NCBI GenBank assembly: GCA_027575765.1 | Contig: JANBPT010000409.1 | Span: forward strand, 1-37,587 | Length of the DNA: 37,587 nucleotides | Reading direction: 5' to 3' | DNA from: Tieghemiomyces parasiticus | Lineage: Eukaryota > Kickxellomycota > Dimargaritomycetes > Dimargaritales > Dimargaritaceae | In this document: in pieces, positions 1 through 10,195 of the stretch | Layout: the number at the start of each line of letters is the position of its first letter | How positions within the stretch are numbered: the stretch's first letter is position 1 | Position numbers and translations under genes: made by a program | The notes under the pieces: generated by a model | Database searches by the model: none | The model's input: only the letters and a program-made list of their open reading frames with translations | What the model was told of the DNA's origin: nothing

Positions 1-372
1 GACCTGCTCGGTGATGAGGACGGTCAGCCGCTGGAACACGGTACAGGCGGGGCTAGTATAGCCGTCGGCGGACAGGGCGAGCATACCAGGGTCCACCCAC
101 CGGGCCAGGTGGGATAGCGCGTACTCGGTCCAGGCGAAGAAGGGTGGATAGTCCAAGGTCCATACGCTGGTGGCCTCCACGTACCACTGGGCTACGGGCA
201 CCTGGTGGGTGATGGCCAGCCAATTGCGATGGACCTCAAAATCGGTGGACCGGTACGCAGAGAACAGCAGCAGTTTGGTGAAGGTGCTGAACCAAAACAG
301 GTCGCGGAGAAACGGTGCGCCGCCGGCCGTCGTCGCGGCTTTGGACCGCAGGACGGAGGGAAATGAACGCAT
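1..372 (-). CDS. ALG8: ALG8, dolichyl-P-Glc:Glc1Man9GlcNAc2-PP-dolichol alpha-1,3-glucosyltransferase (N-terminal part, cut by window edge)
   Basis: This is an open frame of 124 codons that starts at an ATG (complement of 370-372) and runs off the left edge. It carries the first luminal-loop signature of the ALG6/ALG8 family, [15 protein letters not shown] near residues 42-56, followed by [11 protein letters not shown] near residues 71-81. The acidic/aromatic loop after the first membrane segment and the spelling [10 protein letters not shown] fit ALG8 better than ALG6. The family adds the second glucose to the lipid-linked oligosaccharide on the luminal side of the ER, using dolichyl-phosphate-glucose. 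A hydrophobic stretch, [15 protein letters not shown], before the loop is the likely first membrane helix. The rest of the roughly 500-residue, multi-pass protein lies outside. The gene is divergent from the nucleotidase at 853. The identification rests on the motifs and is quite certain; the exon structure beyond the edge is unknown. Confidence 0.9.
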   Translation of the reverse strand, partial: MRSFPSVLRSKAATTAGGAPFLRDLFWFSTFTKLLLFSAYRSTDFEVHRNWLAITHQVPVAQWYVEATSVWTLDYPPFFAWTEYALSHLARWVDPGMLALSADGYTSPACTVFQRLTVLITEQV

Positions 373-852
373 CGTGACGGCTGGGAAAAGATCTAGATAA
401 CGTTGAGAATGCACGCACGGCCAGAGTGCAGCCGAGCGGAGGAAGCGAGGTAAAATTGGGACGTGCGGCGTGGATGCGTCGCGCGGGAGTTGGCCCCGTT
501 TACTCGCACGAGGCCCTTCGTTACTCCCTGGCCTCGCTGCGAGGCGGAAGGATTCTGGCGCATGCGAAGGCCCTGGTCATAATGCCGCTTAAACCACTAA
601 CTTCGCACGGGCGGAGACTCCTAAGATGCCAAAGGCCGGTGGCACTTGGCCGCTTCCTCAGTCGACAGGCTATCGGGGCACTTGTTTTCAAGTAAGCGCT
701 ACGTTCCGCGGAATCGACGTGGGGGTAAACTGCGGCCTCTCTGCCCGCCCGTTGTGGATTCCCCGCCCCCCCCCAACGCTTCCCTGGCCACAGTGCCAAA
801 GCTGCGCCTCCCTTATACCCGACTTCCTCCATCCACCTCCCCCCCCCTCGCC
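373..852. promoter_or_regulatory. Divergent intergenic region between ALG8 and the SDT1-like gene
   Basis: These 480 bases separate two genes transcribed away from each other, so they must hold both promoters. The end nearest the nucleotidase (about 760-852) is very C-rich, with CT runs just before its ATG. No TATA box at a convincing distance and no conserved coding sequence were seen. Short frames here, including an in-frame extension of the nucleotidase frame, have no family features. Confidence 0.45.
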
Positions 853-1542
853 ATGGCCTCCCCCGTTTTTTACTTCGATATCGACAACTGTCTGTACCCG
901 GTGGATACGGGCATCATATACCTCATGAAGGACCGTATTGATGCCTACGCCCGGAAGATCGGCATCCCGGCCGCGGACGCGCGCCGTCTCTGCGAGTCCT
1001 ACTACCGGGACTATGGTTTGGCTGTGCGGGGCCTGATTCGTCACCACACCATTGACCCGGTTGACTACGACCGCGAAGTGGATGGCGCCTTACCTCTCGA
1101 GACGATACTCACACCCAACCCGGCCCTGCGCGCCATGCTCACTGGACTGCGCCTGCGCCGGGTGGCCTTCACCAATGCCGGCCGGACCCACGCCGAGCGG
1201 GTCCTCCGCTGTCTCGGGGTAGCCGACCTGTTTGAAACCGTCATTTACTGCGATTATTCGGAGCCTGACTTCACCTGCAAGCCCGACTGCCCCAGCTTTG
1301 AGCGTGCCATGCACGCTGCTGGGGTGACTGACCCTGGTCTGTGCTATTTTGTTGATGACTCCCGGGATAACGTGGTGGCCGCTCAAGCCCTCGGTTGGCA
1401 TGCTGTGCACCTCTGCCCGCAGGGTGACTCGTCGGCTGGGGAGCACCAGATTCGGGATATCCTTGAACTGCCACAGGTTTACCCGCGATTCTGGTCCACC
1501 ACCCCGTCTGGAGTAAGCATATCCACCAACCCGACGGCCTAA
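853..1542 (+). CDS. SDT1: HAD-superfamily pyrimidine 5'-nucleotidase, Sdt1/Phm8 type
   Basis: Intronless, 229 residues. The family dephosphorylates nucleoside monophosphates (UMP/CMP, or nucleotides and lysophosphatidate for Phm8) in the cytosol. HAD motif I is FYFDIDNCLYP at residues 6-16, with nucleophile D9 and acid/base D11. Motif II is AFTNAGRTHAERV with its threonine, motif III is the lysine of CKPDCPSF, and motif IV is YFVDDSRDN. The helical cap (MKDRIDAYARKIGIP...YYRDYGLAVRGL) is the one seen in Sdt1. The start at 853 is chosen because its ATG sits in a good context (CCTCGCCATGG) a few residues before motif I. The same frame is open back to 646, but that 69-residue proline-rich extension looks like leader sequence. 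The length is slightly below yeast Sdt1 (280). It is convergent with CDC43. Family certain; substrate not decided by sequence. Confidence 0.88.
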   Translation: MASPVFYFDIDNCLYPVDTGIIYLMKDRIDAYARKIGIPAADARRLCESYYRDYGLAVRGLIRHHTIDPVDYDREVDGALPLETILTPNPALRAMLTGLRLRRVAFTNAGRTHAERVLRCLGVADLFETVIYCDYSEPDFTCKPDCPSFERAMHAAGVTDPGLCYFVDDSRDNVVAAQALGWHAVHLCPQGDSSAGEHQIRDILELPQVYPRFWSTTPSGVSISTNPTA

Positions 1543-2633
1543 CGTGGACCGGTGTCTAGCGGTAAACCAAATGTGCGGCAATAATGGGAAGGGCTTGGAG
1601 CGCGGCCGGAATGAGAGAACAGTAATTTTGTGTCTGCTCGGCCGGTGATAGCTTTCTGAAGACAAAAAGCCTGGCAATTGGCCAGCTAAGCTGCCAGGTG
1701 ACATGGCCGAAAGTAGGTAGTGCTTTTACTGTGCCTGGGGGGAGTCTAGGGCGTACAGTAATGCGTCAGTTTTGTGTTGAATAGAAGGCTGTGGCTCTTG
1801 CCTCAATGGTTAACTTATCGTCGGCCCCCAAATCGTTCGGAAAGGGTTCGCCCTATATGCTTCCCTACGGGATGTACCATCCTGGGGTATTTCATACAAG
1901 GGTGGTCATTGTGGCGTTCCTATCCGCAATGGATATTTTACACTTATCAAGCACAGGTGTGATAGGCGAGACCCCGAGGGGTTGTTTGTTGCGATATGTG
2001 TAAGATAGATAAAAGGTACGCTAAAGACATTGGCCGTTAGGTTTGTAGGCTTATATAGCCGAGAATCGTGTGGAGGGTCGGGTCTCGGTAGTTGGTCATA
2101 AAGGGTTCTCGATACGTTTCTATGGTTAATCGTTGGTACGAAGGCAGTGGTGCTTGCTCCTGTATGGCGTCGCGGTGGCTTGCAGGGTTCCGTCCCTCAG
2201 TTTGCCGCCCTGCCGGTCGAGAGTAGACATGCAGGGTGCTACTCAGGACTGACTTGGATGGCACGGTGCTAAATAACCTCCCATTGGCCAATAGTTGCTC
2301 TTACGTTCCTTATATTGATTATACTTAATATCCGTCACTACAGCGATCAGTACCTGAAATACTACGCCGATGTAATTTAAAATCAGTGGCCCACACACTA
2401 GAGGTATCGTGAAGGATTATACTCAGCGGTTTACTTCTTCAATGTGCAAGTAAAGTCAGAACAACGACGACTCGGGCCTGCCATGAACCCTCAGAGTATC
2501 GTTATTGTCACGGTCTCCACCATCCATTCCAAAACTGAAGTTGCAAAATCTCTGCAACCATGTTGCGAGTAGTCAGTTGGTAGCATGTCGGATAAGTTGG
2601 TCACGTACACTGGTGAAGGCTTGGAGGTTGCAA
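1543..2633. other. Intergenic region between convergent SDT1-like and CDC43 genes
   Basis: These 1,091 bases lie tail to tail between two stop codons and should hold both 3' ends. The stretch is more AT-rich than the flanking genes. Short frames on both strands have no recognisable motif, no splice-compatible continuation and no codon bias. No tRNA, repeat or transposon end was seen. Confidence 0.4.
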
Positions 2634-4997
2634 CTATATCGGGGACGAGCGACACAATGCAGAACTCTGTCGGGCTCGGAAGGCCTGGTACGCATCCATA
2701 GAAATGTTCAATTCGGGTATCAGCTCCTTAAGGCCAGGCTCGCCCATCATGCTGAACGCGGTCAGACCCATGTACGAATGCAGGGTGTCTGGCGGCAGTG
2801 GAAGGCGTATCGGAGGAATGTGAGTTAATTGGTGGCCTATAACACTGGCTTCGTGTGTGCTCGCACGGAAAGCAGGGTGGTGGGCGGCCATCGGGCTCGC
2901 AGTGACCAATGTGATGGCTATGCAACGGGTGCTTACCTGGATAGTCCGATGGCGCCTTGCCAAAGCCTCCAATGTGCCGCTGGGTAGCCAACAGGAACGC
3001 CCGTTGCCGCTCAAGGTTGACAAGATCGTAAGCGCCCATGACCTGCAGGCAAAGTAAGGGGAAGGTCGGTGGGATTGGAAAAGTTAGTTTGGGGCCCCTG
3101 GTGAGCAAAATAGATCTTCGAGGGGGGAGGTGGCTAGTCGTCAGCATCGTCTGTGCGCTGGGATGTACTAGGGTAGGCGATTCAAAGCCGCTGGATGGGA
3201 GTTGGGGAAACCTACCTTTAGACCCGCGCCGATCCAGTACGAGTAGCAGGTGTCGTCTTCCTTATTGACCCGCCCGTGGAAGCCCCGGTCCTGTTGCCGG
3301 AGACCCCATGCGACCGCCGCCGAGCGGTCAAAGGCGGTATCGTCGTCCAAATGGCCCATGAGTTTGAGACTAGCAACGGCGCTGACGAGAACTCCGCCTA
3401 GGAAAAGTCGTGGCAGTTACGAGTGGAGAATAAAGGTAACGAAGCTGGGAAGCGAAGGTTAAGCAGGCTATACTACTCAACGTCGCTCGGGGTTAGCCGG
3501 GCTCGGCTAAAGGCCTTCCCCCGCTGTAGCATCCAGCCGGCCAATCTTACCGTGCGACTCGTTACCAGGGGCCGTGGCGAACCCGCCATCATATTGCTGT
3601 AGCAGGGATTGGGAGGCCGGTGGTGTCCAGTGATATATGGTTGGAGTCGAGAGTAGCGGGGGAAGTGTTACTATACGCTAGACTACAGCGACGGAGGCGG
3701 GCGGCGTGTCTACCACAAGGCACGCGGGGTGCCACTGAGTCATAGCAGGGGGGGGGACTTACCTGGCAGGCACGGATAAAACCGACAGCCTTCGCCTTGT
3801 CCACGCCGGACCAGTCATCGAGTAGGTGGCAGACTGCACAGGCGCAGTACACAAAACGCAGGTCGCATTCAATCGAGTAGGGGTGCGGTGTGAACCTAAA
3901 AAAACCAATGGGTAAAGCAAAACGTCAGTAAAGGCTATTAAGCTCGGTAGGGCGGCCGCTGAGATCGGGCGGGAACGGCGACCTCCCCCAACCATGTTCT
4001 GCCATCCTGGGGTGGGCGACTGCCCGGGCACAGGTGCTTCCGTACGATACGGCCCTATGCGTATGCCTTACCCGCCGTTAGGTTGTTGGAGGTGCCGGAG
4101 GGAGGTGACGATCTCATGACGGTCCACCCGGGCTAAATCGTCACCTAGGACTACAAGGCTGACCAGCGCCGAATAGGTGGCCGCCAGGTTGGCCACAGTA
4201 TAGTAATTACGAGCCTGTTAGGCCGTGGAATGGTGCGTAAGGTTGGGTGGCGGTTACTCGCTGAGTTAGATCTCAATGGGTAACCCCCAAGGGTACTGTA
4301 ACAATGGCTGCTACCAGACCAATGGTGGTCCCACAAATCGCTCCAGTAGTTGAGAACATACCATCGGTGATGGCAAGCTGGTTCGGTCTATCGCTCGCCA
4401 TTCTACCGAAAGAAATAAAAAAATTACCTTGTCCTCGGATGTCATGGGGCCGCTGAACGGGCCCCCGCAGAACCCGTGGCTGCCGGGAACGTCCGTCACT
4501 AAGGTATGGATGAGGGTGATTCGTAGCGGCGCAGGGTAAGCACGCAGTAGGAATCGAACCAGGGTTGGTGGCGAGCAGATCTTTGTGGCCGCTGTGGAAG
4601 GGGGGAAGGTGACACTTACCGGCGGCGGTGACCTGCTGGGCGTAGATCCAGTCAATGTAGCCGCGACGCTCGTCTTGCGATAAGGCTGTCGTAAGCGTAC
4701 CCAGTAGGTCCAGGCCGGAAAAGCAAAACATGCCGAGGGTCAGCCTAGGAGAACATGGCGGACGAGTTGGAAACGGCCATGGTAGTGCCAGCCGGGTTGA
4801 GTCTAGCGTCTTTAGTGTGTGTTATTTATAACGGGTAACCAATCGGCATACCTGCCGGGCGTCTAATGGCGGAGACCTCCCGTAACTTACCGGGTTGAGT
4901 CAAGGCACTGGTAGGAGTGCGGCAGTAGGCTCAGGCAGCGCTGAAAGTACGCCACGTGCTTTCGCGTTAGGAATTCATTGGTGGGGGGGGACTGCAT
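2634..4997 (-). CDS. CDC43: Geranylgeranyltransferase type I beta subunit (nine exons)
   Basis: The exons, in transcript order, are 4997-4891, 4744-4620, 4498-4428, 4214-4072, 3895-3763, 3596-3551, 3397-3216, 3042-2937 and 2788-2634. All eight introns are GT-AG, phases agree at every join, and the 1,068 bases encode 355 residues, against about 376 in yeast and human. The subunit pairs with the Ram2 alpha subunit to attach geranylgeranyl to CaaL proteins such as Rho and Cdc42. Visible signatures are FLTRKHVAYFQRCL at the N terminus, SGLDLLG, VLGDDLARVD, CDLRFVYCACAVCHLLDDW, GFHGRVNKEDDTCYSYW and DTLHSYMG. The zinc ligands are D257, C259 and H308, and the diphosphate-binding R251 and K254 of GRxNK are present. 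The ESHGG motif is rebuilt exactly across intron 6. The start at 4997 matches the family N terminus; the frame is open further upstream into the shared promoter, but that extension is unlike the family. Confidence 0.93.
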
Positions 4998-5393
4998 TAC
5001 GATCGGGCGGAGCTGGCTGAGGAAATGGTTGCTCGGGGTTAGCCAGGTCGGAAAATGGACGACGGGAGAGGGTGACGGAGATTCGGAGGTTGGCGAAATG
5101 TGACGCCGAGGGACAAGGGAGGTCAGCGCTATTGAAGCCAAGGACGAGCTCAGACCTGCAGCGGCGTTGGAATGCGACTGGCATCCCTCGAATGGCCCAT
5201 CCGAGTTACCCAGGACCATCGCCTCGGCTCATCACTATACCTGAACGGAATCGAGCGGGGAGTGGGGGAGTGGGGTATATCTGGGGCCACTGCTTCCCAC
5301 CGGGATCCCTTCAGTACCTCTTACTTCTCCATTTTATTTCAACCCCATCCCTGCGGTTTCCCCTGGCGTTGCCCATCCCATCCGCTCCCCGCC
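4998..5393. promoter_or_regulatory. Bidirectional promoter region, CDC43 / GCK-type kinase
   Basis: Only 396 bases separate the two divergent ATGs. The half next to the kinase (5300-5393) is pyrimidine-rich, ending in CCGCCATGG, which is a good start context. No clear TATA element was identified. Both genes probably share regulatory sequence, since there is no room for separate long promoters. Confidence 0.5.
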
Positions 5394-8257
5394 ATGGCCG
5401 AACGCTATCGCCGCGACGTATTTCTGGGCAAGGGCGCGTACGGCTCTGTCTACAAAGGGTAGGCTACCAAGGCTACATACACTATCGAAAAATGCTGGCC
5501 TCCACCACTCCACGGCCGGAGGGACTCTGGTTGGCGAAAGCTTGTATCCGACTCATTATACCCTCCCTCCACCACTGGCCACCACCTTCACGCTTCCCAT
5601 TCAGGTTCGACTTGCTCAAGGGTCGCGTCATAGCCATTAAAATCTTAAACCTGGATACCAATGAAGACGAAGTCCGCGATATCCAGCGCGAAATCTCGAC
5701 CCTGTCCCAACTTAGTCACCCCTACATTACCCGGTACTATGGCAGTCTGCTCCACGGCACCCGAATCTGGATCATCATGGACTACGCCGCCGGGGGCAAT
5801 CTACGTACCTTGGTAAGTCATTTCCACGTTGCCTCAGGGCCTTACCCTCCAAAGGCGGACTCCGCCCCCCCCGCCCGTTACCCCATCAACTCACCTCTAC
5901 TCCTGCCTCCAATTATTCCCTTCCGCGTGCCAACAACCCCTCCCCCGCCATGGCCAGATGGAGCCTGGGCCTATCGAGGAGATATATACAGCCACCATCA
6001 CCCACGACATTTTGGCTGCCCTAAGCTACCTACACCGAAGCAACATCATCCACCGCGACATTAAAGGTACGTGGTACAGCGAACGGCTCACCGGCCCATA
6101 CCACTGGATACCCTGCCTCTACCCTCATGGCCAACTCACAGCTGCATCGTACACCTCATCCCTGCCCCTTCCCCAGCCGCCAACGTGCTCTTGACCGCCA
6201 AGGGCCAGGTCCAGCTGTGCGACTTTGGCGTCGCACGGCCCGTGACGTCGTCGCACATGCGGCGCTATTCGTTTGCCGGCACGCCCTACTGGATGGCCCC
6301 TGAAGTCGTGGACCAGAGTTCCAATTATGACTATAAGGTCGACGTGTGGTCCCTCGGCATCACCGTATACGAGATGCTGACGGGCAACCCTCCTTACGCC
6401 AAGCTGGACCTCAAGAAAGCCCTGGCCCGCATCCAGAAGGCCCCACCTCCGCCGCTAGGTCCCACCTTTTCGGCCGCCGTGCGCGATTTTGTCACCCTGT
6501 GTTTGCACATCAACCCAGCAGAGCGGCCTATTGTCGACGAGCTATTGCGTACCCGTTTCATCAAGCACTATAAACGCCAAAACCTGTCCATACTGATCGA
6601 GCGGTACCGGCAGTGGCGGGTGACGAACCGCGTACCCCCCGAGAGCGACCCTGACCAGGGACGGGCCTCCCATCCGCCCACCGTGACGGCCTCGACCCCA
6701 GGTGACGAGCCCTGGGACTTCAGCCACACATCTACCACGGACGACTCTGAGCTCTCAGGTGCGGCCGGCGAACCACCGGCGCCTCCGCCACCAGGCCAGT
6801 TTGCCTCACAACAGGCCCCCGAGTTTGTGCGCGAGCTATTCGTTGACCCACGGTCGGCCACGCCCGACCCCGATCCCGCCCACTACACACCCGCCGCCGT
6901 CTGCGCACCCCACCCAAGCAGTACCGGTGGGGTGGAGATACCGCTGGCCATGGAACCCCTAACCCTGGCCCCGTTTCAGCTCCAGGCACCACCGGCACCA
7001 CACGAGGTTCGCCACCGCGCCCCGTCCACCTCGTTCCGGCCGGGCAACGTCCTCCCCGGGCCTCCGACCGACGGTCCTCGGTTACGCAGCGACCCGTCTA
7101 ATTCATCGTTGGCCGACCTGGCACGCTGGCGCCCCATCCCCCCGGCCCCGTCCCAGCCGCCCCAGCCGCCAACCGACTTGGCTGATGACGCGCAGTTGCT
7201 GTCGATACCCCCACCGGCGAACGCTGGAGAGTCTCCCGGGCAAATTGATTTAGCCTCGGCTGAAGGGGAGCCCCACAGCAGCCTGGATTCCCCCGCCGTC
7301 CGATCCAGCTCCCATCAGGGAAATCACCACCACCACCATCATCATCACCATCACCTCACGCGTGCCCTCCTCACGGCCCCTCTGCGCCGGGTCCGGTCGT
7401 TCCACCAGTCCAAGCGGGGCCTGTGGTCTCTCCGCCTGCCAACCACTTTGGCGGGCAACCAGCCGGCCCGACCTCGTCAACCCGACATCAAGGTGCTTCT
7501 CCCGGGCCCGGCCCGTGCCGCCAGCTCCGACTACGCCTACTCACCGGTGCGCGGCGACCACCGGCCAGCCACCCCACCCCCCGTCTCGGCGGGTTCGGAG
7601 GGGACCGGTGCACCGGATTCGGCCCCCGACCTGCCGGCGTTGGTCGCTGGACGAGGCGAAGGGGGGGATAACGCCCGCAACCGGGGGGCTCTACGGCGGT
7701 CACGGTCCCTGGAAACCATTCTGCGGCCGCCTGACGCGGTCCATCATTTGCAGTACCCGGCGCTGCTACCGCCGTCGCCGTCGACCTTCCACCGACCATT
7801 GTTCCCATTGGGTCCCGCCTCGGCTTCGCCGTTGACCTCGGGTTTCCGGGACGGACCCGGTTCCTCCCTTAGCCCGCGGACACCATCCGTGCCTGGGCGG
7901 GGCCGGCTACCCGGCGCGGGGCCCGCCGAAGGGGCGACCTACCCTAGCCTGGCCATTTCCCACAAGTTCGGCCCACATGACCATCTCGACGCCCACCTAC
8001 ACGATGTACTCAAAGCACCCGGCCGATCCCGCCATGGCCAGCGACGACCGACGGACATTAACATCCCGCCACCCTCTCCGCCACTACCCTTTTCGGCACC
8101 TGTCCAGAACCCAGCGGCCTTCCTCGCTCGTGACAGCGACGACTTTGCCAACCTGAATGATCCGGCATGGCTACGACATAAGCTTTCCCGCGCTGTGCTC
8201 GAGCTCCAGGACTGGATCAATGCCGTCCAGGTGGAGTTTGATAAGCTGCCACAGTGA
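5394..8257 (+). CDS. Ste20-family protein kinase, GCK-III-like (Nak1/Kic1/Sps1 group)
   Basis: There are four exons: 5394-5458, 5605-5812, 5958-6066 and 6177-8257. The GT-AG introns are 146, 145 and 110 bp, giving 820 residues. The N-terminal kinase domain (about 1-265) is complete: GKGAYGSV loop, catalytic K34 in IAIKIL, helix-C E51, HRDIKAANV with D125, DFG at 143-145, GTPYWMAPEVV and DVWSLGIT. It is followed by the GCK-III-type helix LIERYRQW. The fungal members act in the MOR/RAM polarity and septation pathways, which is the likely role here. Residues 270-780 are proline/serine-rich and look disordered, with ten consecutive histidines at 511-520 (7325-7354). The last 30 residues form a short amphipathic helix. 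The downstream exon 8437-8520 could replace the last eight residues if an intron at 8231-8436 were used. Kinase family certain; orthology within GCK-III not settled. Confidence 0.9.
7325..7354 (+). repeat. CAC/CAT codon run encoding ten histidines
   Basis: Ten histidine codons, CAC and CAT mixed, lie in frame within the disordered tail of the kinase. Mixed codons argue for some selection or age rather than a fresh trinucleotide slip. The function is unknown; such tracts can act as nuclear-speckle or metal-binding segments in other proteins, but nothing here proves that. Confidence 0.9.
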
Positions 8258-8979
8258 CCGGATACGTGCTTCTCCCTCCTCTTCCTTGACTACCCTTGCG
8301 GCCGTGCCGGTTGCCTCGGCCGAGTCCGTAGGGAACGCAGAGGTTACAAACGGCTCTCCTCGCGGCCTGGGCTGGTCGATCAGTACCGCGATCCACGTGG
8401 TCTCCACCGGTAGCGCATTCTAACCTCCCTTTATAGGCGGCGGCCCGTGTCCAGGCCAGGCGAGCCTACATTGACACCATCCAGTTACTCGACCTGCTGC
8501 GGCCCAGGAATGTGCCGTAATTGAGAACCGCTCCTTCGCAACCGAGCGACTGGCCATATTTTACTTGTTGCACCGCCTGTCATTTGTATTTTATAATTCG
8601 ATAAACAGCGACTCGAACCAATGCTTCTCGAGTCGATAACAGCCCCGAGTATACAATGGACGGGCCGGGGCATGTTTTGTATGACCGTCATGGCCACAAT
8701 AATCCCGAGTCGCCAACCGACCGAAAACGACATCTCAGGGAGCTCGTGTGAGTAATCCCCGGTAGACAGGTAAGAGTAGAATACAGGGTGCCCGGGTCTC
8801 CACGGGCGGCTTAGGGCTCAGAACCCAGCAGCAGGAAGCCCCCTCGTGAGTCGGACGAGACGGAGCCGGTAGACAAAAGGAACCGGAGGCGTAGGCGATG
8901 CAGTACGGATACGACTGGGTGGCCAGTCCCGTTCTACGAACGAAACAAGCCGAGAGCCGGTGACATCTGGTCGGACGGG
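8258..8979. other. Intergenic region between convergent kinase and cyclin genes
   Basis: These 722 bases lie between two stop codons. The only coding-like piece is 8437-8520 on the plus strand, a frame of 27 codons and a stop preceded by a TTTATAG acceptor, which could be an alternative last exon of the kinase. The remainder shows no recognisable gene, RNA or repeat. Confidence 0.4.
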
Positions 8980-10195
8980 CTACACGATTTCGTGAACCTT
9001 GAGCACGCTGTCGGCGCAGTCTATACAGATGATTACCAGTCGACAGAGTGGATGAAAAAATCAAAACAAGAGACAACGAGTTTAGCGGCAGAGGTGGGCT
9101 TGATAAGCTACCCCGGGCCTGGCTACGTGAGGGTACCAACGGCGCCGTGGTTATCGCTGCGGTCCGCGCAGTGAGTAAACGCACGTTACGAACCCCATGA
9201 AATACACCTACCTTCCACTTCGGAGAGTTGCAGCTTGAGATGCTCCCACCACCGCTTCTGGTTATTCGGCCCGACCAAGTCCTCCTGGCATACCTTGGCT
9301 GCCAGGTACAGGGCGGCGGCGGCGATAACATGAGGCTGGTAGAGAAGGCAGGAGTAAGATTTGAAGCTGGGCGAGACGGTAGCATCATAGTGGGGTGTGC
9401 ATGGAGATTGAAAGGAGCAGGACGGGTATAAGTCCAGGGTGGACCGTGTGTGGGGGGGGGGGAGAGAGAGAGAGGACTGAAGCAAGTAAATTTGCCAGTG
9501 CCGCCCGAGGGATTGGCACGCCAGCCACCCATTGAATTGACCCTTACCTGTCATTGACGAACGCCCAGGCGTACTGCTTGACCATTTTGGAGGCTAGTAG
9601 GATAATCATGAGAGAAAGGGCTGAGGTTCGGGTTACATAAGTTTCCTGGGCACAGCTACGCACTGTGTACGTATGAGGCCACGCACGGTCTCCTTTCTGG
9701 ATCCTTACCTTGGACGTAGTCTAGCAGCTGGATAAGGTACTTGTACGGGTGCTGAATGGTCAATTCGAAGCACACAGCCTCGAGCAGGATCTCCTCTTTG
9801 TAAATGAGGTGATCGCGCCACCGTAGAAACTCCTTGGAGTCCTCGGCTAGCTGCAGGGAATCCTTTTTAGCGGCCTTGCGGGCGCACGCCAGGACCACGT
9901 CGCGCATTTTGCGTTGCTGCTCCTCGGCCTTCGACGCCACATAGATGCAGGTACCGGCCATCACGTAATAGTGGTGTTCCTGCATCGAATTGCGCATGTA
10001 GAAACGGTGGAACAGGACGCACGCGGTGGCGATGGTGGTGTAGGAGAATCGCAGCGCCAACCCGACGTTGTAGATGAAGCGACATGCCTTGGCACGATTC
10101 AAGACTTCTACCTGGGGCGAAATTCCGTCCGCGGAGCTGGGCGTGACGGCAAAGTCCTCCTTCTTGAAATACCACTGGCCAGCGCCGGCCTGCAT
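8980..10195 (-). CDS. C-type transcriptional cyclin (Ctk2/Pch1, cyclin K/T type), four exons
   Basis: The exons are 10195-9709, 9593-9548, 9366-9212 and 9020-8980. All introns are GT-AG with matching phases, giving 242 residues. Such cyclins partner a Cdk9/Ctk1-like kinase that phosphorylates the RNA polymerase II C-terminal domain. The N terminus QWYFKKEDFAVTPS is the classic start of cyclin K/T proteins, and cyclin box 1 contains TIATACVLFHRFYMR. The segment DSKEFLRWRDHL followed by EEILLEAVCFEL resembles fungal Ctk2-type cyclins. The second box contains YAWAFVND, rebuilt in the 46-base exon 2, then AAALYLAAKVC and RWWEHL. The serine after VND is split between exons 2 and 3. The protein ends soon after the second cyclin fold, so it lacks the long tail of animal cyclins K and T. 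The start at 10195 is the ATG just before the family N terminus. The exact partner is not deducible. Confidence 0.85.

Noticed and set aside
646..852. N-terminal extension of the nucleotidase frame by 69 codons
   Set aside because: The extension is proline-rich and low in complexity, unlike the family, and the ATG at 853 has better context directly before HAD motif I.
4540..4570. tRNA B-box-like GGTTCGATTCC on the minus strand
   Set aside because: The T-stem does not pair beyond two base pairs, no A-box or acceptor stem lies at the right distance, and the site falls inside intron 2 of CDC43.
5072..6064. 330-codon plus frame covering kinase exons 1-2
   Set aside because: It runs through introns and the promoter; only the FDLLKGRVIAIKIL part is real coding sequence, and the GT-AG borders define the exons.
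9451..9476. G run followed by a GA microsatellite
   Set aside because: It lies in cyclin intron 2 and reads as a polypyrimidine tract in the gene's sense; simple slippage is enough to explain it.
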